64,000 bases of DNA from Roseiarcus sp963765375 (GCA_963765375.1 CAVXVZ010000007.1:372001-436000), one strand, 5' to 3'. Shown: positions 9,063 to 18,095, counted from the stretch's first letter. Notes: generated by a model from the sequence alone, not told the origin. Numbers and translations: made by a program.

Positions 9063-9233
9063 TTGGCGGCGACGGTCGGACCGTTGTCGCTACTTGCTAA
9101 CGGCGAGGGAATACTCGTGGGCGCCTGCGGCGTTGAATTCCAACAGCGCGAGGTCAGCGTCGAACCTGAATCGGCTCGGCTCCGGGCGATCAGGGATATC
9201 AAGGCCAATGCTGGAACAAAGCGGACGCTATAG
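9063..9233 (+). CDS. possible small gene or gene remnant
   Basis: A 56-codon frame from a TTG, giving a protein-like product with blocks such as LSLLANGEGILVGACGV and REVSVEPESARLRAIRDIK. It is not matched by a ribosome binding site. It could be a short gene, the 3' end of a decayed one, or chance. The rest of the gap between the flavin gene and the SDR (8844-9264) shows only an AT-rich segment near 8860-8940, probably the flavin gene promoter. Confidence 0.25.
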   Translation: MAATVGPLSLLANGEGILVGACGVEFQQREVSVEPESARLRAIRDIKANAGTKRTL

Positions 9234-9264
9234 GCGCGCAAGGGCTCGGCCCGGCCGAGGCGCC

Positions 9265-10044
9265 TCACGGCATCAACTGGCCGCCGTTGACCTCGATGAT
9301 CTGGCCGATGATGTAGCCGCTCAAAGCCTCGGAGGCCAGGAACAGATAAGCGCCGACGCAGTCCTCGGCCGTGCCGAGCCGCGCGGCGGGAATGGTCTTG
9401 CGCATCGCCTCCAGACCTTCGGGAGTCGAATAGCGCTCATGAAACGGGGTCGTGATGACGCCCGGGGAAACCGCATTGACGCGGATCTTCTTGCCGATCA
9501 GCTCCTTGGCGTGGCCCCGCGTGATCGTCGAGACGAAACCCTTGGCCGCAGCGTAGAGCATCGCCCCGCCGGCGCCGCCGTTCCGCGCCGCAATCGACGT
9601 CGTATTGATGACGAAACCGCCCTGACGCTCGAGCCAAGGCGCAGCGGCCCGGGTGACCCAAATGACCGAGCTCGAATTCAGATTGATCACCCTCTGGACA
9701 TGCTCGTCGCTGGCCTCGAGCGAGTTCACTCGCCCGAGCATCAGGCCCGCATTGTTGATGAGCCCATCGAGGCGGCCAAACCGGGTCGTCGTTTCGGCGA
9801 CGATTTGCGCGCACGCCTTCGGGTCCGCGACATCGCCCTTCACCGCCAGCGCCTCGCCGCCCGCGGCCTTGATCTCGCTCGCCAGCGCATGCGCCTCATC
9901 CGCGCTGGAATGGTAACCGATGGCGACGCGCGCCCCTTGCTCGGCGAAGCCCCGGGCCACCGCCGCCCCTATGCCCGTCGAGCCGCCGGTAATGAGCACG
10001 GCCTTGCCGGCGAGATCGGGAATGACGAGGCGGTTGGCGGTCAT
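9265..10044 (-). CDS. short-chain dehydrogenase/reductase
   Basis: 259 residues of the classical SDR family. Visible are the NAD(P) motif TGGSTGIG (19-26), NNAG (97-100), catalytic Ser150 in INTTSIAA, and Tyr164 with Lys168 in YAAAKG. The tail GYIIGQIIEVNGGQLMP is typical of FabG-like oxidoreductases. The substrate is unknown. The start at 10044 has AAAGG six bases before it. The gene is divergent from the first cyclase gene with about 160 bases between. Confidence 0.88.
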   Translation of the reverse strand: MTANRLVIPDLAGKAVLITGGSTGIGAAVARGFAEQGARVAIGYHSSADEAHALASEIKAAGGEALAVKGDVADPKACAQIVAETTTRFGRLDGLINNAGLMLGRVNSLEASDEHVQRVINLNSSSVIWVTRAAAPWLERQGGFVINTTSIAARNGGAGGAMLYAAAKGFVSTITRGHAKELIGKKIRVNAVSPGVITTPFHERYSTPEGLEAMRKTIPAARLGTAEDCVGAYLFLASEALSGYIIGQIIEVNGGQLMP

Positions 10045-10205
10045 GAGCGGCCTTTTGCTGCGGGGAGGAGGAACCTTGAGCCGCGGAGCCGGACGCGTCA
10101 AATCACGCCTGGCTGAACACCGAACGCCCGCGCCCAAAGGGCGAATCCTGGATAGTCGGCGCTCCGCTCCTATATAGACCCCTGAAGTGGCGGAGAGTCC
10201 AACCG

Positions 10206-12017
10206 ATGACTGAGGCGCGCAAGCTCGCGGCTATTCTGGTGACCGACATCGTCGGGTTCTCGCGCCTCGCCGGCGCCGATGAAGACCGGATCCTGGCGCG
10301 GATGCGCACGCTGAGGAGCGACCTCATCGATCCGACCATCTCGGTCAATCGCGGCCGGGTGGTCAAGCGCACCGGCGACGGCGCCATCGTCGAGTTCCGC
10401 AGCGTCGTTGACGCCGTGCGTTGCGCCATTGAGATGCAGCAGGGCCTCGTCGAGCGCAACGCCGGCCTGCCGCCCGAGCGCCGCATCGAGTTCCGCGTCG
10501 GCATTCATCTGGGCGACGTGGTCGAGGAAAGCGACGGCGACCTGATGGGCGACGGCGTCAACATCGCCGCCCGCCTCGAAGGGATCGCCAAGCCGGGCGC
10601 GATCTGCCTGTCGGAGGATGCCTACCGGCAGGTCAAGGGGCGGCTGGACCTCACGGTCAGCGACCTCGGCCAGACCGAGCTCAAGAACATTGCCGAGCCG
10701 ATCAGGGTCTATTCGCTCGAGGTCGGCGCGGGCGCCCACGCCAGTCCTCCGCCGGCGGCCGCCGCCGCGCCGGTCGCGGCTGCTCCGCCGCGGCTGTCGA
10801 TGGTCGTGCTGCCGTTCGCGAGTCTGGGCGCCGGCCCCGAGCACGAGCATTTCGTCGACGGGGTCACGGAAAGCCTGACAACCGACCTGTCGCAGATCAC
10901 GAACGCTTTCGTCGTCGCCCGCAACACTGCCTTCGCCTACAAAGGGAAGCCCGTCGACGCCAAGCTGCTCGGGCGCGAGCTCAAGGTTCGCTACATCCTC
11001 GAGGGCAGCATCCAGCGCGGCGGAAGCCGCCTGCGCGTCAACGCCCAGCTCATCGACGCGACGACCGGCGCCCATCTTTGGGCGGATCGCTTCGACAAGC
11101 CGATGGCGGATCCGTTCGATACCCAGGATGAGATCGTCTCGCGCCTCGCCAACCAATTGCGCCCGGAGTTGTTGGCCGCCGAGGCCCGGCGGGCCGAGCA
11201 GGAAGAGAATCCCGATTCGGTCGATCTTTATTTCCTCGGCCTGCAGGTTTTCGGCAAGGGAGGGGTCGACAACATCAGACGCGCCCGCGACCTTTTCGAG
11301 CGCGCCGTCGCTCTTGACCCCGGAAACGTCGATGCGCTCGTCGGCGCGGCGCGCACCGGCGTCATCGTCGGCGCGATCTACGGCGACGACGACCGCGCCA
11401 GCACGCTCGCGGAGGCCGAAGCGCTTCTGATCAAGGGGATCTCGATCGCGCCGCGTAACTTCTGGGCCCATCTCTGGCTGGGCTTCGTGCTCATTCACAC
11501 CAACCGGGCGCAGCGCGGCATCGGGGAGCTCGAGCAGGCGGCGGCGCTGAACCGCAATCTCGGCGCGGCGCACGCCTGGATCGGGCTCGCGAAGATCGTC
11601 TTGGGCCGCGCCGAGGAGGCGGAGGCGCACATCAATGAGGCCTTTCGGCTGTCGCCCGCGGAATCCTTCGGCTTCATGTGGTGGCACCTTCTGGGCGTCG
11701 CCAAACTCCATCTCGGCGCGGATGAAGAAGCCGTGGCGCTGTTCCGTCGCTCGATCGATACCAATCGGAACTACCCCTTGAGCCAGTTCTACAGCGCCGC
11801 GGCGCTCGCCCTGGTCGGGCGCCTCGACGAGGCGCGCGCCGAGACGAAGTCGGCGCTCACGCTCGCCCCGCACTATTCGCTCGCCCGCTTCCGGAAAGCC
11901 GCCGAAGGCGACAATCCCATCTTTCTCCGTCAGCGCGAACGCATCGCCGAGGGCCTGCGCAAGGCGGGGATCCCAGAGGAATGGTCTCGGCCGCCTATCG
12001 CGGCGCAAGCTCCATGA
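10206..12017 (+). CDS. class III adenylate/guanylate cyclase with TolB-like and TPR domains (copy 1)
   Basis: 603 residues. Residues 5-170 form a class III cyclase domain: metal Asp in LVTDIVGFS, GDG in KRTGDGAIVEF, and the transition-state Asn/Arg pair in GDGVNIAARLE. A low-complexity Pro/Ala linker (about 178-195) is followed by a TolB-N/FlgO-like domain (MVVLPFASLG...FVDGVTESLTTDL; ...YILEGSIQRGGSRLRVNAQLID). TPR-like repeats make up the rest. The protein would make cAMP or cGMP in response to something bound by the C-terminal part, and no membrane segment is evident. It is paralogous to the gene at 13408, and its 3' end overlaps the convergent serine hydrolase gene by 23 bases. Confidence 0.88.
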   Translation: MTEARKLAAILVTDIVGFSRLAGADEDRILARMRTLRSDLIDPTISVNRGRVVKRTGDGAIVEFRSVVDAVRCAIEMQQGLVERNAGLPPERRIEFRVGIHLGDVVEESDGDLMGDGVNIAARLEGIAKPGAICLSEDAYRQVKGRLDLTVSDLGQTELKNIAEPIRVYSLEVGAGAHASPPPAAAAAPVAAAPPRLSMVVLPFASLGAGPEHEHFVDGVTESLTTDLSQITNAFVVARNTAFAYKGKPVDAKLLGRELKVRYILEGSIQRGGSRLRVNAQLIDATTGAHLWADRFDKPMADPFDTQDEIVSRLANQLRPELLAAEARRAEQEENPDSVDLYFLGLQVFGKGGVDNIRRARDLFERAVALDPGNVDALVGAARTGVIVGAIYGDDDRASTLAEAEALLIKGISIAPRNFWAHLWLGFVLIHTNRAQRGIGELEQAAALNRNLGAAHAWIGLAKIVLGRAEEAEAHINEAFRLSPAESFGFMWWHLLGVAKLHLGADEEAVALFRRSIDTNRNYPLSQFYSAAALALVGRLDEARAETKSALTLAPHYSLARFRKAAEGDNPIFLRQRERIAEGLRKAGIPEEWSRPPIAAQAP

Positions 12018-13134
12018 TGAGATTGTTCGCGGTCTTGGCCATCGCCAAACCGGCGTCGACGTTGAACGCGTTGATGGCGGCGCAGACGCCGATACCGCGC
12101 GCCGGAGCGAAAGCGACATAGGAAAAGACGCCCTGGAGGCCGCCTGCTTTCTGCAGGATGAGCGGGCGGTCGCCCTCTGGCGCCATAATGACCCATCCGA
12201 GTCCCAACGCGTCCATATGCCCGGATTCGTCCATTCCGAACACGGCGTTGAGCCCGTCGCGCCACAGATAAGCGGCGTGATCGATGAGGCGTTCGCCGGC
12301 GCGCTCGTTTCCAAACCGGTCGAGGTGCCATTGGAGCCAGGCGAGCAGATCGCGCGCGGTGGAATAGAGGCCGCCCGAGCCGACGATGACCGGGCCGGTT
12401 GTCGCGTTCGGCAACGGCGAGCCGTCGAAATTGTGCCCAGCCATGACGAGCGAAGCCTGGACGGCGGACGGGGCGAACGTGGTGGCCGTGAGTCCGAGCG
12501 GCCGGAGGACGCGCGCCTCCAGAAGATCGGGGTAGGGCTCATGCGCGGCGCGGGCGAGCGCGGCGGCCAAAAGATCGAAGCCGAAGTTGGAGTAGGAGAC
12601 CGAAGTCCCGGGCGTGAACATCAGCGGATTGGCCTTGAGCCAAGCGGCGAAGGCGTCGGGGGTGATGTTGACGAAGGGATCGGCCGGCGGCCCCGGCGCG
12701 TGAGGGACCTCGCGCGGCAGCCCAGCCGAATGGGTGGCGAGATCGATGAGCCGGATGGGCCGTCCGCCTTCCGACATCGGCGCGATGAACTCGGGCGCGT
12801 ATTTGGTTAGAGGATCGGCAAGGCTGACCACGCCGTCCGCGGCCAGGCTCGCCAGGACCTGGCCGGTGAACGCCTTGGTGATCGAGCCGATCCGGAACAG
12901 CGTATCCGCGCCCGGGGCCTCGTCGGGATTGTCCGCGCGGGCGCCGAAGCCCTGGATCGACGTCTGACCGCCATGGACGACGCCGAGGAGGAGCGCCGGG
13001 GCCTTGATCGCCAGGAACAGGATCTGGCCGGTGAAGCCGACCGATTGATCCAGCAGGGCCTGGCTCGCCCTCGCGGGGCGAGGCCACGGCAGGGCCGCGC
13101 CAGCAAGGAGGCCGAGAATCTCGCGCCGCCGCAT
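11995..13134 (-). CDS. exported serine hydrolase, beta-lactamase/AmpH class C fold
   Basis: 379 residues. The N-terminus MRRREILGLLAGAALP is a twin-arginine-like signal. The class C/penicillin-binding fold shows Ser84-x-x-Lys87 in GSITKAF and Tyr181-Ser-Asn183 (SVSYSNFGF). The third motif is replaced by KAGG in LQKAGGLQG rather than the usual KTG or HTG. Likely a D-Ala-D-Ala carboxypeptidase/endopeptidase or an esterase; beta-lactam hydrolysis cannot be read from sequence. GGAGG lies eight bases before the ATG at 13134, so longer upstream frames are not used. It sits between two cyclase paralogues on the opposite strand. Confidence 0.85.
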   Translation of the reverse strand: MRRREILGLLAGAALPWPRPARASQALLDQSVGFTGQILFLAIKAPALLLGVVHGGQTSIQGFGARADNPDEAPGADTLFRIGSITKAFTGQVLASLAADGVVSLADPLTKYAPEFIAPMSEGGRPIRLIDLATHSAGLPREVPHAPGPPADPFVNITPDAFAAWLKANPLMFTPGTSVSYSNFGFDLLAAALARAAHEPYPDLLEARVLRPLGLTATTFAPSAVQASLVMAGHNFDGSPLPNATTGPVIVGSGGLYSTARDLLAWLQWHLDRFGNERAGERLIDHAAYLWRDGLNAVFGMDESGHMDALGLGWVIMAPEGDRPLILQKAGGLQGVFSYVAFAPARGIGVCAAINAFNVDAGLAMAKTANNLIMELAPR

Positions 13135-13407
13135 ACGTTCTTCCTCCCAAAAAATCTTAGGGCCGCGCTCGCGGCGCTCCACGCGCTCAGCCGAAGCTAG
13201 CACGAGAGTGAGGCGGCCAGGAAAGGAGCGTAAGACCATTTCACCGCCCCCGATTGGACGGCGGGAGCCGTTGTGATAGGGTTGAGGGGCGTCGCCGGGG
13301 CTTGTGTGGGTCGTCGCGAAGCCGGTTCCGGAGTGGTCGGGCGCCAAGCGCGCCTGCGCAGAGGAATCCGATTCCGGAATCGCGCCGCCCACCGGATCGA
13401 AGGCAGG

Positions 13408-15174
13408 ATGGAAGCGCATAAACCCGACCGCCGGCTCGCGGCAATCGTTGCTGCCGACGTGGTCGGCTACAGCCGGCTCATGGAAACGGACGAAGCAGGC
13501 ACGCTCGCCCGGCTGAAGACCGTGCGGCTCGAACTCATCGATCCGGCGATTGCGAGATGCAAGGGGCGTATCATCAAAACGACCGGGGACGGCATGCTGG
13601 TCGAGTTCCAGAGCGTCACCGAGGCGTTGCGCTGCGCGGTCGAATTCCAGGAGCGTATGGCGCGGCGCAACCGGGACATGCCGGCTTCGCGCTCCATGCT
13701 CTATCGCATCGGCGTCAATCTCGGCGACGTCATCGTGGAAGAGGACGACATCTTCGGCGACGGCGTCAATGTCGCGGCCCGCCTCGAATCGATCGCCGAG
13801 CCCGGCGGCATCTGCATATCGGCGGCGGTGCGCGATCAGGTCGGCGACCGGCTCGAGCTCGGCTACGAGGATCTGGGCGACCGGCAGGTCAAGAACATCA
13901 GCCGGCCGATCCGCGTCTACAAGGTCGTCATCGGCGGCCAGAAGCCAGACGCCGGCCAGGCGACAGAGGACAGGCCGGGCGCGCCGAAGGAGACCGCGAA
14001 GAGGCCGTCGATCGCGATTCTACCCTTCGTCAACATGAGCGGCGACCCGGAGCAGGAGTTTTTCGCCGACGGGCTCACGGAGGACATCATCACCGAGCTG
14101 TCGCGCTTCCGTCAGCTTCTGGTGATCTCGCGCAACGCCGTGTTCGTCCACAAGGGGAAGCCGGTCAAGGCGCAGGAAATCGCCCGCGAATTCGGGGTCG
14201 ACTACATCGTCGAGGGAAGCGTGCGCAAGGCGATGGACCGGGTCCGAGTGACCGTGCAGCTCATCGACGGCGAGACTGAAGCCCATGTCTGGGCCGAGCG
14301 CTACGACCGAAAGCTCGAAGACATATTCGCCATCCAGGACGAGGTGACCTCGTCGATCGCATCCACCCTGTTCGGCCGCGTCGAGGCGGCGCGTCTGGGC
14401 CGCGCCCAGCGCAAGACCACCGAGAACATGGCGGCGTACGAGTACCTGTTGGCCGGCAAGATCCTGCATCACGCGTCGAAGCGGGAAAGCAACGCCGAGG
14501 CGCTGCGGAATCTCAACCGCGCCATCGAGCTCGACCCCGGCTATGCTCACGCCCACGCGTGGAAAGCCTGCGTTGTCGGGCAAGCCTGGCTACACAATTG
14601 GTGCGAGGACCGGTCCGTGAACGAGCGGATGATTGTCGAGGAGCTCCAGACCGCCCTGGCGCTCGATGACAACGACGCGGATGTTCACCGCATCCTGGCT
14701 GCGCTGAAACTCAATTTCAATGAGCACGACAAGGCTGCGTATCATCAAGAGCGCGCGCTGAGCCTCAATCCGAACAGCGACCTGATCGTCGTTCAGCAGG
14801 GCGAGCTCTTGACCTGGCTCGGGCGCCCCGAAGAGGGGATCGACTGGGTTCGCCGCGCCATGCGTCTCAACCCGTACCACCCCGAACGGTTTTGGAGCCA
14901 CCTTGGCCGCGCCCAGTACGGCGCCCGCGCCTATGGCGACGCGATCGCGTCCTTCAGCAAGCTGACCGCGCCGGACTACAGCCACCACGCCTTCCTCGCC
15001 GCCTCGCTGGCGCAGGTCGGGAACCGCGTCGCGGCGGGTGCCCATGCTCGCGAGGTCATCGAGCGGGAGCCGGCGTTCAGCGCCAAGACGTTTCTCGACA
15101 CCCTCCACTATCGCCAACCCGCCGACGCCGAGCATGTGCGCGAGGGGATTCTGAAGGCAGGCTTGCCGCAGTAG
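13408..15174 (+). CDS. class III adenylate/guanylate cyclase with TolB-like and TPR domains (copy 2)
   Basis: 588 residues with the same three-part design as the gene at 10206. A cyclase domain (about 8-175) has the metal Asp in IVAADVVGYSRLM, GDG in IKTTGDGMLVEF and the NVAARLE pair. A TolB-N-like segment begins at about 198 (IAILPFVNMSGDPEQEFFADGLTED), and TPR repeats extend to the end. ADVVGYSRL and the YIVEGSVRKA block are the forms seen in large rhizobial cyclase families. I start at the ATG at 13408, which begins the conserved part; upstream in-frame codons overlap the divergent hydrolase promoter. It converges with the phosphatase gene at 15196. Confidence 0.88.
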   Translation: MEAHKPDRRLAAIVAADVVGYSRLMETDEAGTLARLKTVRLELIDPAIARCKGRIIKTTGDGMLVEFQSVTEALRCAVEFQERMARRNRDMPASRSMLYRIGVNLGDVIVEEDDIFGDGVNVAARLESIAEPGGICISAAVRDQVGDRLELGYEDLGDRQVKNISRPIRVYKVVIGGQKPDAGQATEDRPGAPKETAKRPSIAILPFVNMSGDPEQEFFADGLTEDIITELSRFRQLLVISRNAVFVHKGKPVKAQEIAREFGVDYIVEGSVRKAMDRVRVTVQLIDGETEAHVWAERYDRKLEDIFAIQDEVTSSIASTLFGRVEAARLGRAQRKTTENMAAYEYLLAGKILHHASKRESNAEALRNLNRAIELDPGYAHAHAWKACVVGQAWLHNWCEDRSVNERMIVEELQTALALDDNDADVHRILAALKLNFNEHDKAAYHQERALSLNPNSDLIVVQQGELLTWLGRPEEGIDWVRRAMRLNPYHPERFWSHLGRAQYGARAYGDAIASFSKLTAPDYSHHAFLAASLAQVGNRVAAGAHAREVIEREPAFSAKTFLDTLHYRQPADAEHVREGILKAGLPQ

Positions 15175-15195
15175 GCCCGATCCAGCCGGAGACGC

Positions 15196-15762
15196 TCACG
15201 TCGTCAGGCCGAGCTCGACCTCCCTCGCCCGGTTCAGCCGGCGCATCGTTTCCGCGAGGTCGGGCTCGGTCTCGAGCCGCGCGGCGTAGACGCGGCGGAC
15301 CGCAGCGCTAAGCCGGCCGTCGCGGCCGAGAAGCTCGTCAGCGAACGCGACCATCCGGGAGTTCGGCCACGCCTGCGGCCGGATCTCGAGCAGCCGATCG
15401 ACAATCGCGCCCTCGGTTTCCCGCGGATAGGCCTGCGCCAGGATCATCAGCATCGCCGCCGTGGAGCGCGATATTCCGGCGTGGCAGTGGATCAGGAGGT
15501 GACGCACGCCGCCCGCGTCGCGGCCGAACGCCAGGATCGCGTCGACGTCGGGCTTCTGCGGCAAGACCACGCCGGGGCCCGGCTCGATCGCGTCGTGAAA
15601 GCGCAACGTGGCGCGAAAATGCGGATCGAAGCCCTGCAACGCCTCGGGCTCTGGCCAATCCGGATCGAGAATCGAGAGAACATGAGTGACGCCTCGCCCG
15701 CCGTGGCGGTCGAGCTCGTCAAGGCCGCAAACGGTCAGGGCGGAAAAGAAGAGGGGCTTCAT
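15196..15762 (-). CDS. dual-specificity/tyrosine phosphatase-like protein
   Basis: 188 residues. The P-loop HCHAGISRS gives the Cys93-x5-Arg99 signature of cysteine phosphatases, and an upstream Asp (FHDAIEPGPG) could be the general acid. The shape resembles the bacterial DSP proteins annotated in alphaproteobacteria, whose targets are mostly unknown. The start at 15762 has AGGGG upstream. It is divergent from mtgA. Confidence 0.82.
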   Translation of the reverse strand: MKPLFFSALTVCGLDELDRHGGRGVTHVLSILDPDWPEPEALQGFDPHFRATLRFHDAIEPGPGVVLPQKPDVDAILAFGRDAGGVRHLLIHCHAGISRSTAAMLMILAQAYPRETEGAIVDRLLEIRPQAWPNSRMVAFADELLGRDGRLSAAVRRVYAARLETEPDLAETMRRLNRAREVELGLTT

Positions 15763-15858
15763 GGCCGGACCCCTAACACGAAAGGCCGGCCGGCGGCGAT
15801 CCGCCTTTCGCCATCCGATCGCTTGCCCGCCGCAGCGACTTGCGCCAAGGGTCAAGCC

Positions 15859-16548
15859 GTGGTCCGGCGCCGTTCCTTGTTCGTAACCCTGGCCCGCTGC
15901 GTCGGCTGGGCCGGGATCGCGCTTCTGATCGTCTTTTTCGGGCTCGTCGCCCTCTACGCCGTCGTCCAGCCGGTCTCGACGCTCATGCTCGCGCGCACGA
16001 TCGAAGGCAAGAGCTACGAACGGGACGCCGTGCGGCTCCGGAACGTCGCCCCCGCGGCCGTCGCGGCGGTGATCGCATCCGAAGACGCGAGCTTCTGCTC
16101 GAATGACGGCGTCGACTGGGGCGCCTTGGATCGAGTCCTGGGCCGGGCCGGCAAGAATGGCCCGAGCCGCGGCGCCTCGACGATAACCATGCAGACCGCC
16201 AAAAACCTGTTCCTGTGGCCAATTCGTTCGGCTGTTCGCAAGAGCATGGAGATCGGCATGGCGCTTGTACTGGGCAAGACGTGGTCAAAAGCCCGCACGC
16301 TCGAGGTTTATCTCAACCTCGCCGAATGGGGCGACGGGCTTTACGGAATCGAGGCCGCGGCGCGCCGCTATTTCCACAAAGGCGCGAGCGATCTGAATGG
16401 CGGCGAGGCCGCGTTGCTGGCCGCGGCGCTGCCGGACCCGATTCACCGCAATCCCGCCCACCCGACGGCGCTTCACCGCCGCCTCGCCGCCCGCATCGAG
16501 GCGAAGGCTCGCGACAGCTCTGAATTGCTCAATTGCTTGCCGCGATAG
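15859..16548 (+). CDS. mtgA: monofunctional peptidoglycan glycosyltransferase MtgA
   Basis: 229 residues from a GTG with AAGGG upstream; upstream in-frame codons would run antisense into the phosphatase gene. One N-terminal membrane anchor (about residues 9-35) is followed by a GT51 domain: catalytic Glu in AVIASEDASF, then GASTITMQTAKNLFLW, a second Glu in EVYLNLAEWGDGLYGIEAAARRYF, and SEAALLAAALP-like GGEAALLAAALPDP. It polymerises lipid II into glycan strands at the inner membrane without transpeptidase activity. All family motifs are present and the length is usual. Confidence 0.93.
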   Translation: MVRRRSLFVTLARCVGWAGIALLIVFFGLVALYAVVQPVSTLMLARTIEGKSYERDAVRLRNVAPAAVAAVIASEDASFCSNDGVDWGALDRVLGRAGKNGPSRGASTITMQTAKNLFLWPIRSAVRKSMEIGMALVLGKTWSKARTLEVYLNLAEWGDGLYGIEAAARRYFHKGASDLNGGEAALLAAALPDPIHRNPAHPTALHRRLAARIEAKARDSSELLNCLPR

Positions 16549-16591
16549 GGTCGCGGGTGAAGGCGCCGCTTTTCTGTAAGCGCGCCCGACA

Positions 16592-16624
16592 TTGACAGGG
16601 CGTCGCATCATGTTACATGTAACA
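16592..16624 (+). promoter_or_regulatory. toxin-antitoxin promoter with palindromic operator
   Basis: TTGACA (16592-16597) is followed at about 16-17 bases by a weak -10 (around 16614-16620). A perfect 14-bp palindrome TGTTACATGTAACA (16611-16624) covers that -10. This is what one expects of an antitoxin autorepression site. It ends 19 bases before the antitoxin ATG. Confidence 0.65.
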
Positions 16625-16643
16625 GGTTTGATGGAACGATCTC

Positions 16644-16868
16644 ATGGTTTCGTCGACTGTTGATCGAGTGCGCAAGCGGCGCGCTGCGCTGCGCCGTGCG
16701 GGCTTGAGACCGGTTCAAATATGGGTTCCGGACACTCGTCGGGCAGGGTTCGCCGCCGAGTGCCGGCGCCAATCCAGGCTGATCGCCGAAGCGGATCAGG
16801 CCGACGCGGGTTTGGCGGCGTTCATGGACGCCGCCTTGGCCGACATCGACCGTGAAGGCGGCGCTTGA
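16644..16868 (+). CDS. MazE-like antitoxin (DUF3018 type)
   Basis: 74 residues. The block RPVQIWVPDTRRAGFAAECRRQSRLIA is the signature of the short MazE-like antitoxins that accompany PemK/MazF toxins in alphaproteobacteria. The N-terminus is basic (DNA binding) and the C-terminus acidic (FMDAALADIDREGGA), the usual antitoxin layout. The stop codon touches the toxin's GTG, so translation is coupled. A palindromic operator lies in the promoter. Confidence 0.88.
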   Translation: MVSSTVDRVRKRRAALRRAGLRPVQIWVPDTRRAGFAAECRRQSRLIAEADQADAGLAAFMDAALADIDREGGA

Positions 16869-17195
16869 GTGCGGCGAGGCGATTTCGTCACCGTCGCGGT
16901 TGCTGGCGATTTCGGCAAGCCGCGCCCGGCGCTTGTCATCCAGGCTGACGCCTTTGCCGGGCATCCAAGCGTGACGGTTCTGCTCCTCTCGAGCGCGTTG
17001 GTCGAGGCGCCGCTGTTGCGCCTGACGGTCGAGCCCGAGGCAGAAAACGGGCTTCGCCAGTCCTCGCAGATCATGATCGACAAGACGATGACCGTAATGC
17101 GCGGAAAGATCGGCCAAACCTTCGGACGGCTGGACGCACAGGCTTTGCTGGAAGTCGAGCGGCGGCTGGCGGTGTTTCTGGGGATTGCGAAGTGA
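16869..17195 (+). CDS. MazF/PemK-family toxin endoribonuclease
   Basis: 108 residues from a GTG immediately after the antitoxin stop. The N-terminus RRGDFVTVAVAGDFGKPRPALVIQ is the MazF/PemK fold signature, with the Arg and the conserved GDxGKPRPA segment. VTVLLLSSAL and SSQIMIDKTMTV are the other core strands. It would cut mRNA at short sequence motifs when the antitoxin is lost. It is intact and of the usual length. Confidence 0.9.
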   Translation: MRRGDFVTVAVAGDFGKPRPALVIQADAFAGHPSVTVLLLSSALVEAPLLRLTVEPEAENGLRQSSQIMIDKTMTVMRGKIGQTFGRLDAQALLEVERRLAVFLGIAK

Positions 17196-17760
17196 GCGCG
17201 GAGCTTTGCCGCGGGCCGACGCCGTAGACGACGACCTTCCTGCCAAAGAGCGGCGGCGCCTCGCCCTCCATCGAGCGCGGTGTTGCCGCCGTCTCGCGAT
17301 ATGGGCGCCGACAGCGAGGAAGGCGGCGGCGTCGAAGCCGCGCTTCGGCATCCCGAAATATCGGCTGCCGCGCGATGTGCTCGACGCCGAGGTCAGGCGA
17401 ACAACGCACATGGGCGTCGAGCTCGTCATCGAGGCCAAGGTCGCCGCCCGGCGGAAGAGGCGATGCAGCGAAGCCTTGGGAGCCGGGCGGCGGCCGAGGC
17501 CCACGATCGCCGAGTGCATCGCCGGCGGTTCGGGAAGCTCGCGCAGCGCGATGGCGACGTTGCTGGCGAGCGGGCGCCCATGCCGACGTCGACCGCCTTG
17601 TCGAGGACGATGACGTCGCGCGCGCGAGCCGAAGCCTGGCGAAGCGCTTCTATGAAGGCCGGCGGCGATCCCAGCGATCCGCCCGGTCGCCATGGTGGCG
17701 TTAGGCCGGGGTTGCGGCTAAGGAAGACCCAGCGGCAGCGCGCGCGCGGGGGCCAGGGAT
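17196..17760. other. gap without a supported gene, possibly decayed coding DNA
   Basis: About 560 bases after the toxin. Several overlapping open frames exist on both strands. The minus strand shows coding-like pieces in different frames (for example a GFDAAAFLAVGAHIA stretch), as if an old gene had picked up frameshifts. I cannot name a family, so nothing is called. Confidence 0.4.
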
Positions 17761-17976
17761 ATGAAGGCGGCGGTTATTTCAGGCGCAATTCTTGTCGGGC
17801 TCTTTTTCTTCGCTTTGGCTGCCCTTTATTGGCTGACCCCCGCGAGCGGCCTCCCCGCCTTTGTGCCGGGCTATGATCCGGGGTCCGACCGGCCCCACTT
17901 CACCCACGGAGTCGGCATGCTGATCATTGGACTGACGGCGTTTCTGCTCGCCTGGTTCCGCAGCTGGGGCGATTAG
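17761..17976 (+). CDS. small membrane protein, function unknown
   Basis: 71 residues with two predicted membrane helices (about 4-26 and 47-66) joined by a Pro/Asp-rich loop containing PASGLPAFVPGYDPGSDRPH. The ATG has a GGGA-like site upstream. It is probably an inner-membrane protein related to small hypothetical proteins of alphaproteobacteria. It is alone between the toxin-antitoxin pair and the tRNA. Confidence 0.6.
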   Translation: MKAAVISGAILVGLFFFALAALYWLTPASGLPAFVPGYDPGSDRPHFTHGVGMLIIGLTAFLLAWFRSWGD

Positions 17977-18010
17977 GTCCCTGGCGCGGTCCGGGGCGCA
18001 TGCCCATCCT

Positions 18011-18095
18011 TGGTGCCCCTAGCCGGAATCGAACCAGCACTCCTTGCGGAATCCGATTTTGAGTCGGACGCGTCTACCAGTTCCGCCATAGGGGC
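18011..18095 (-). tRNA. tRNA-Leu (anticodon CAA)
   Basis: 85 bases with an encoded CCA. The acceptor stem GCCCCTA pairs with TAGGGGC, the anticodon loop CTCAAAA reads CAA (codon UUG), the T-arm is GCTGG-TTCGATT-CCGGC, and there is a long variable arm as in class II tRNAs. Confidence 0.96.

Noticed and set aside
10170..12542. 790-codon minus-strand frame across the first cyclase
   Set aside because: Composition-driven antisense frame; the opposite strand encodes a clear cyclase and the product is Arg/Asp-rich without motifs.
16608..17693. 361-codon minus-strand frame across the toxin-antitoxin pair
   Set aside because: Runs antisense through MazEF-type genes and the product is Arg/Ser-rich; only its far part (17250-17600) might be decayed coding DNA.
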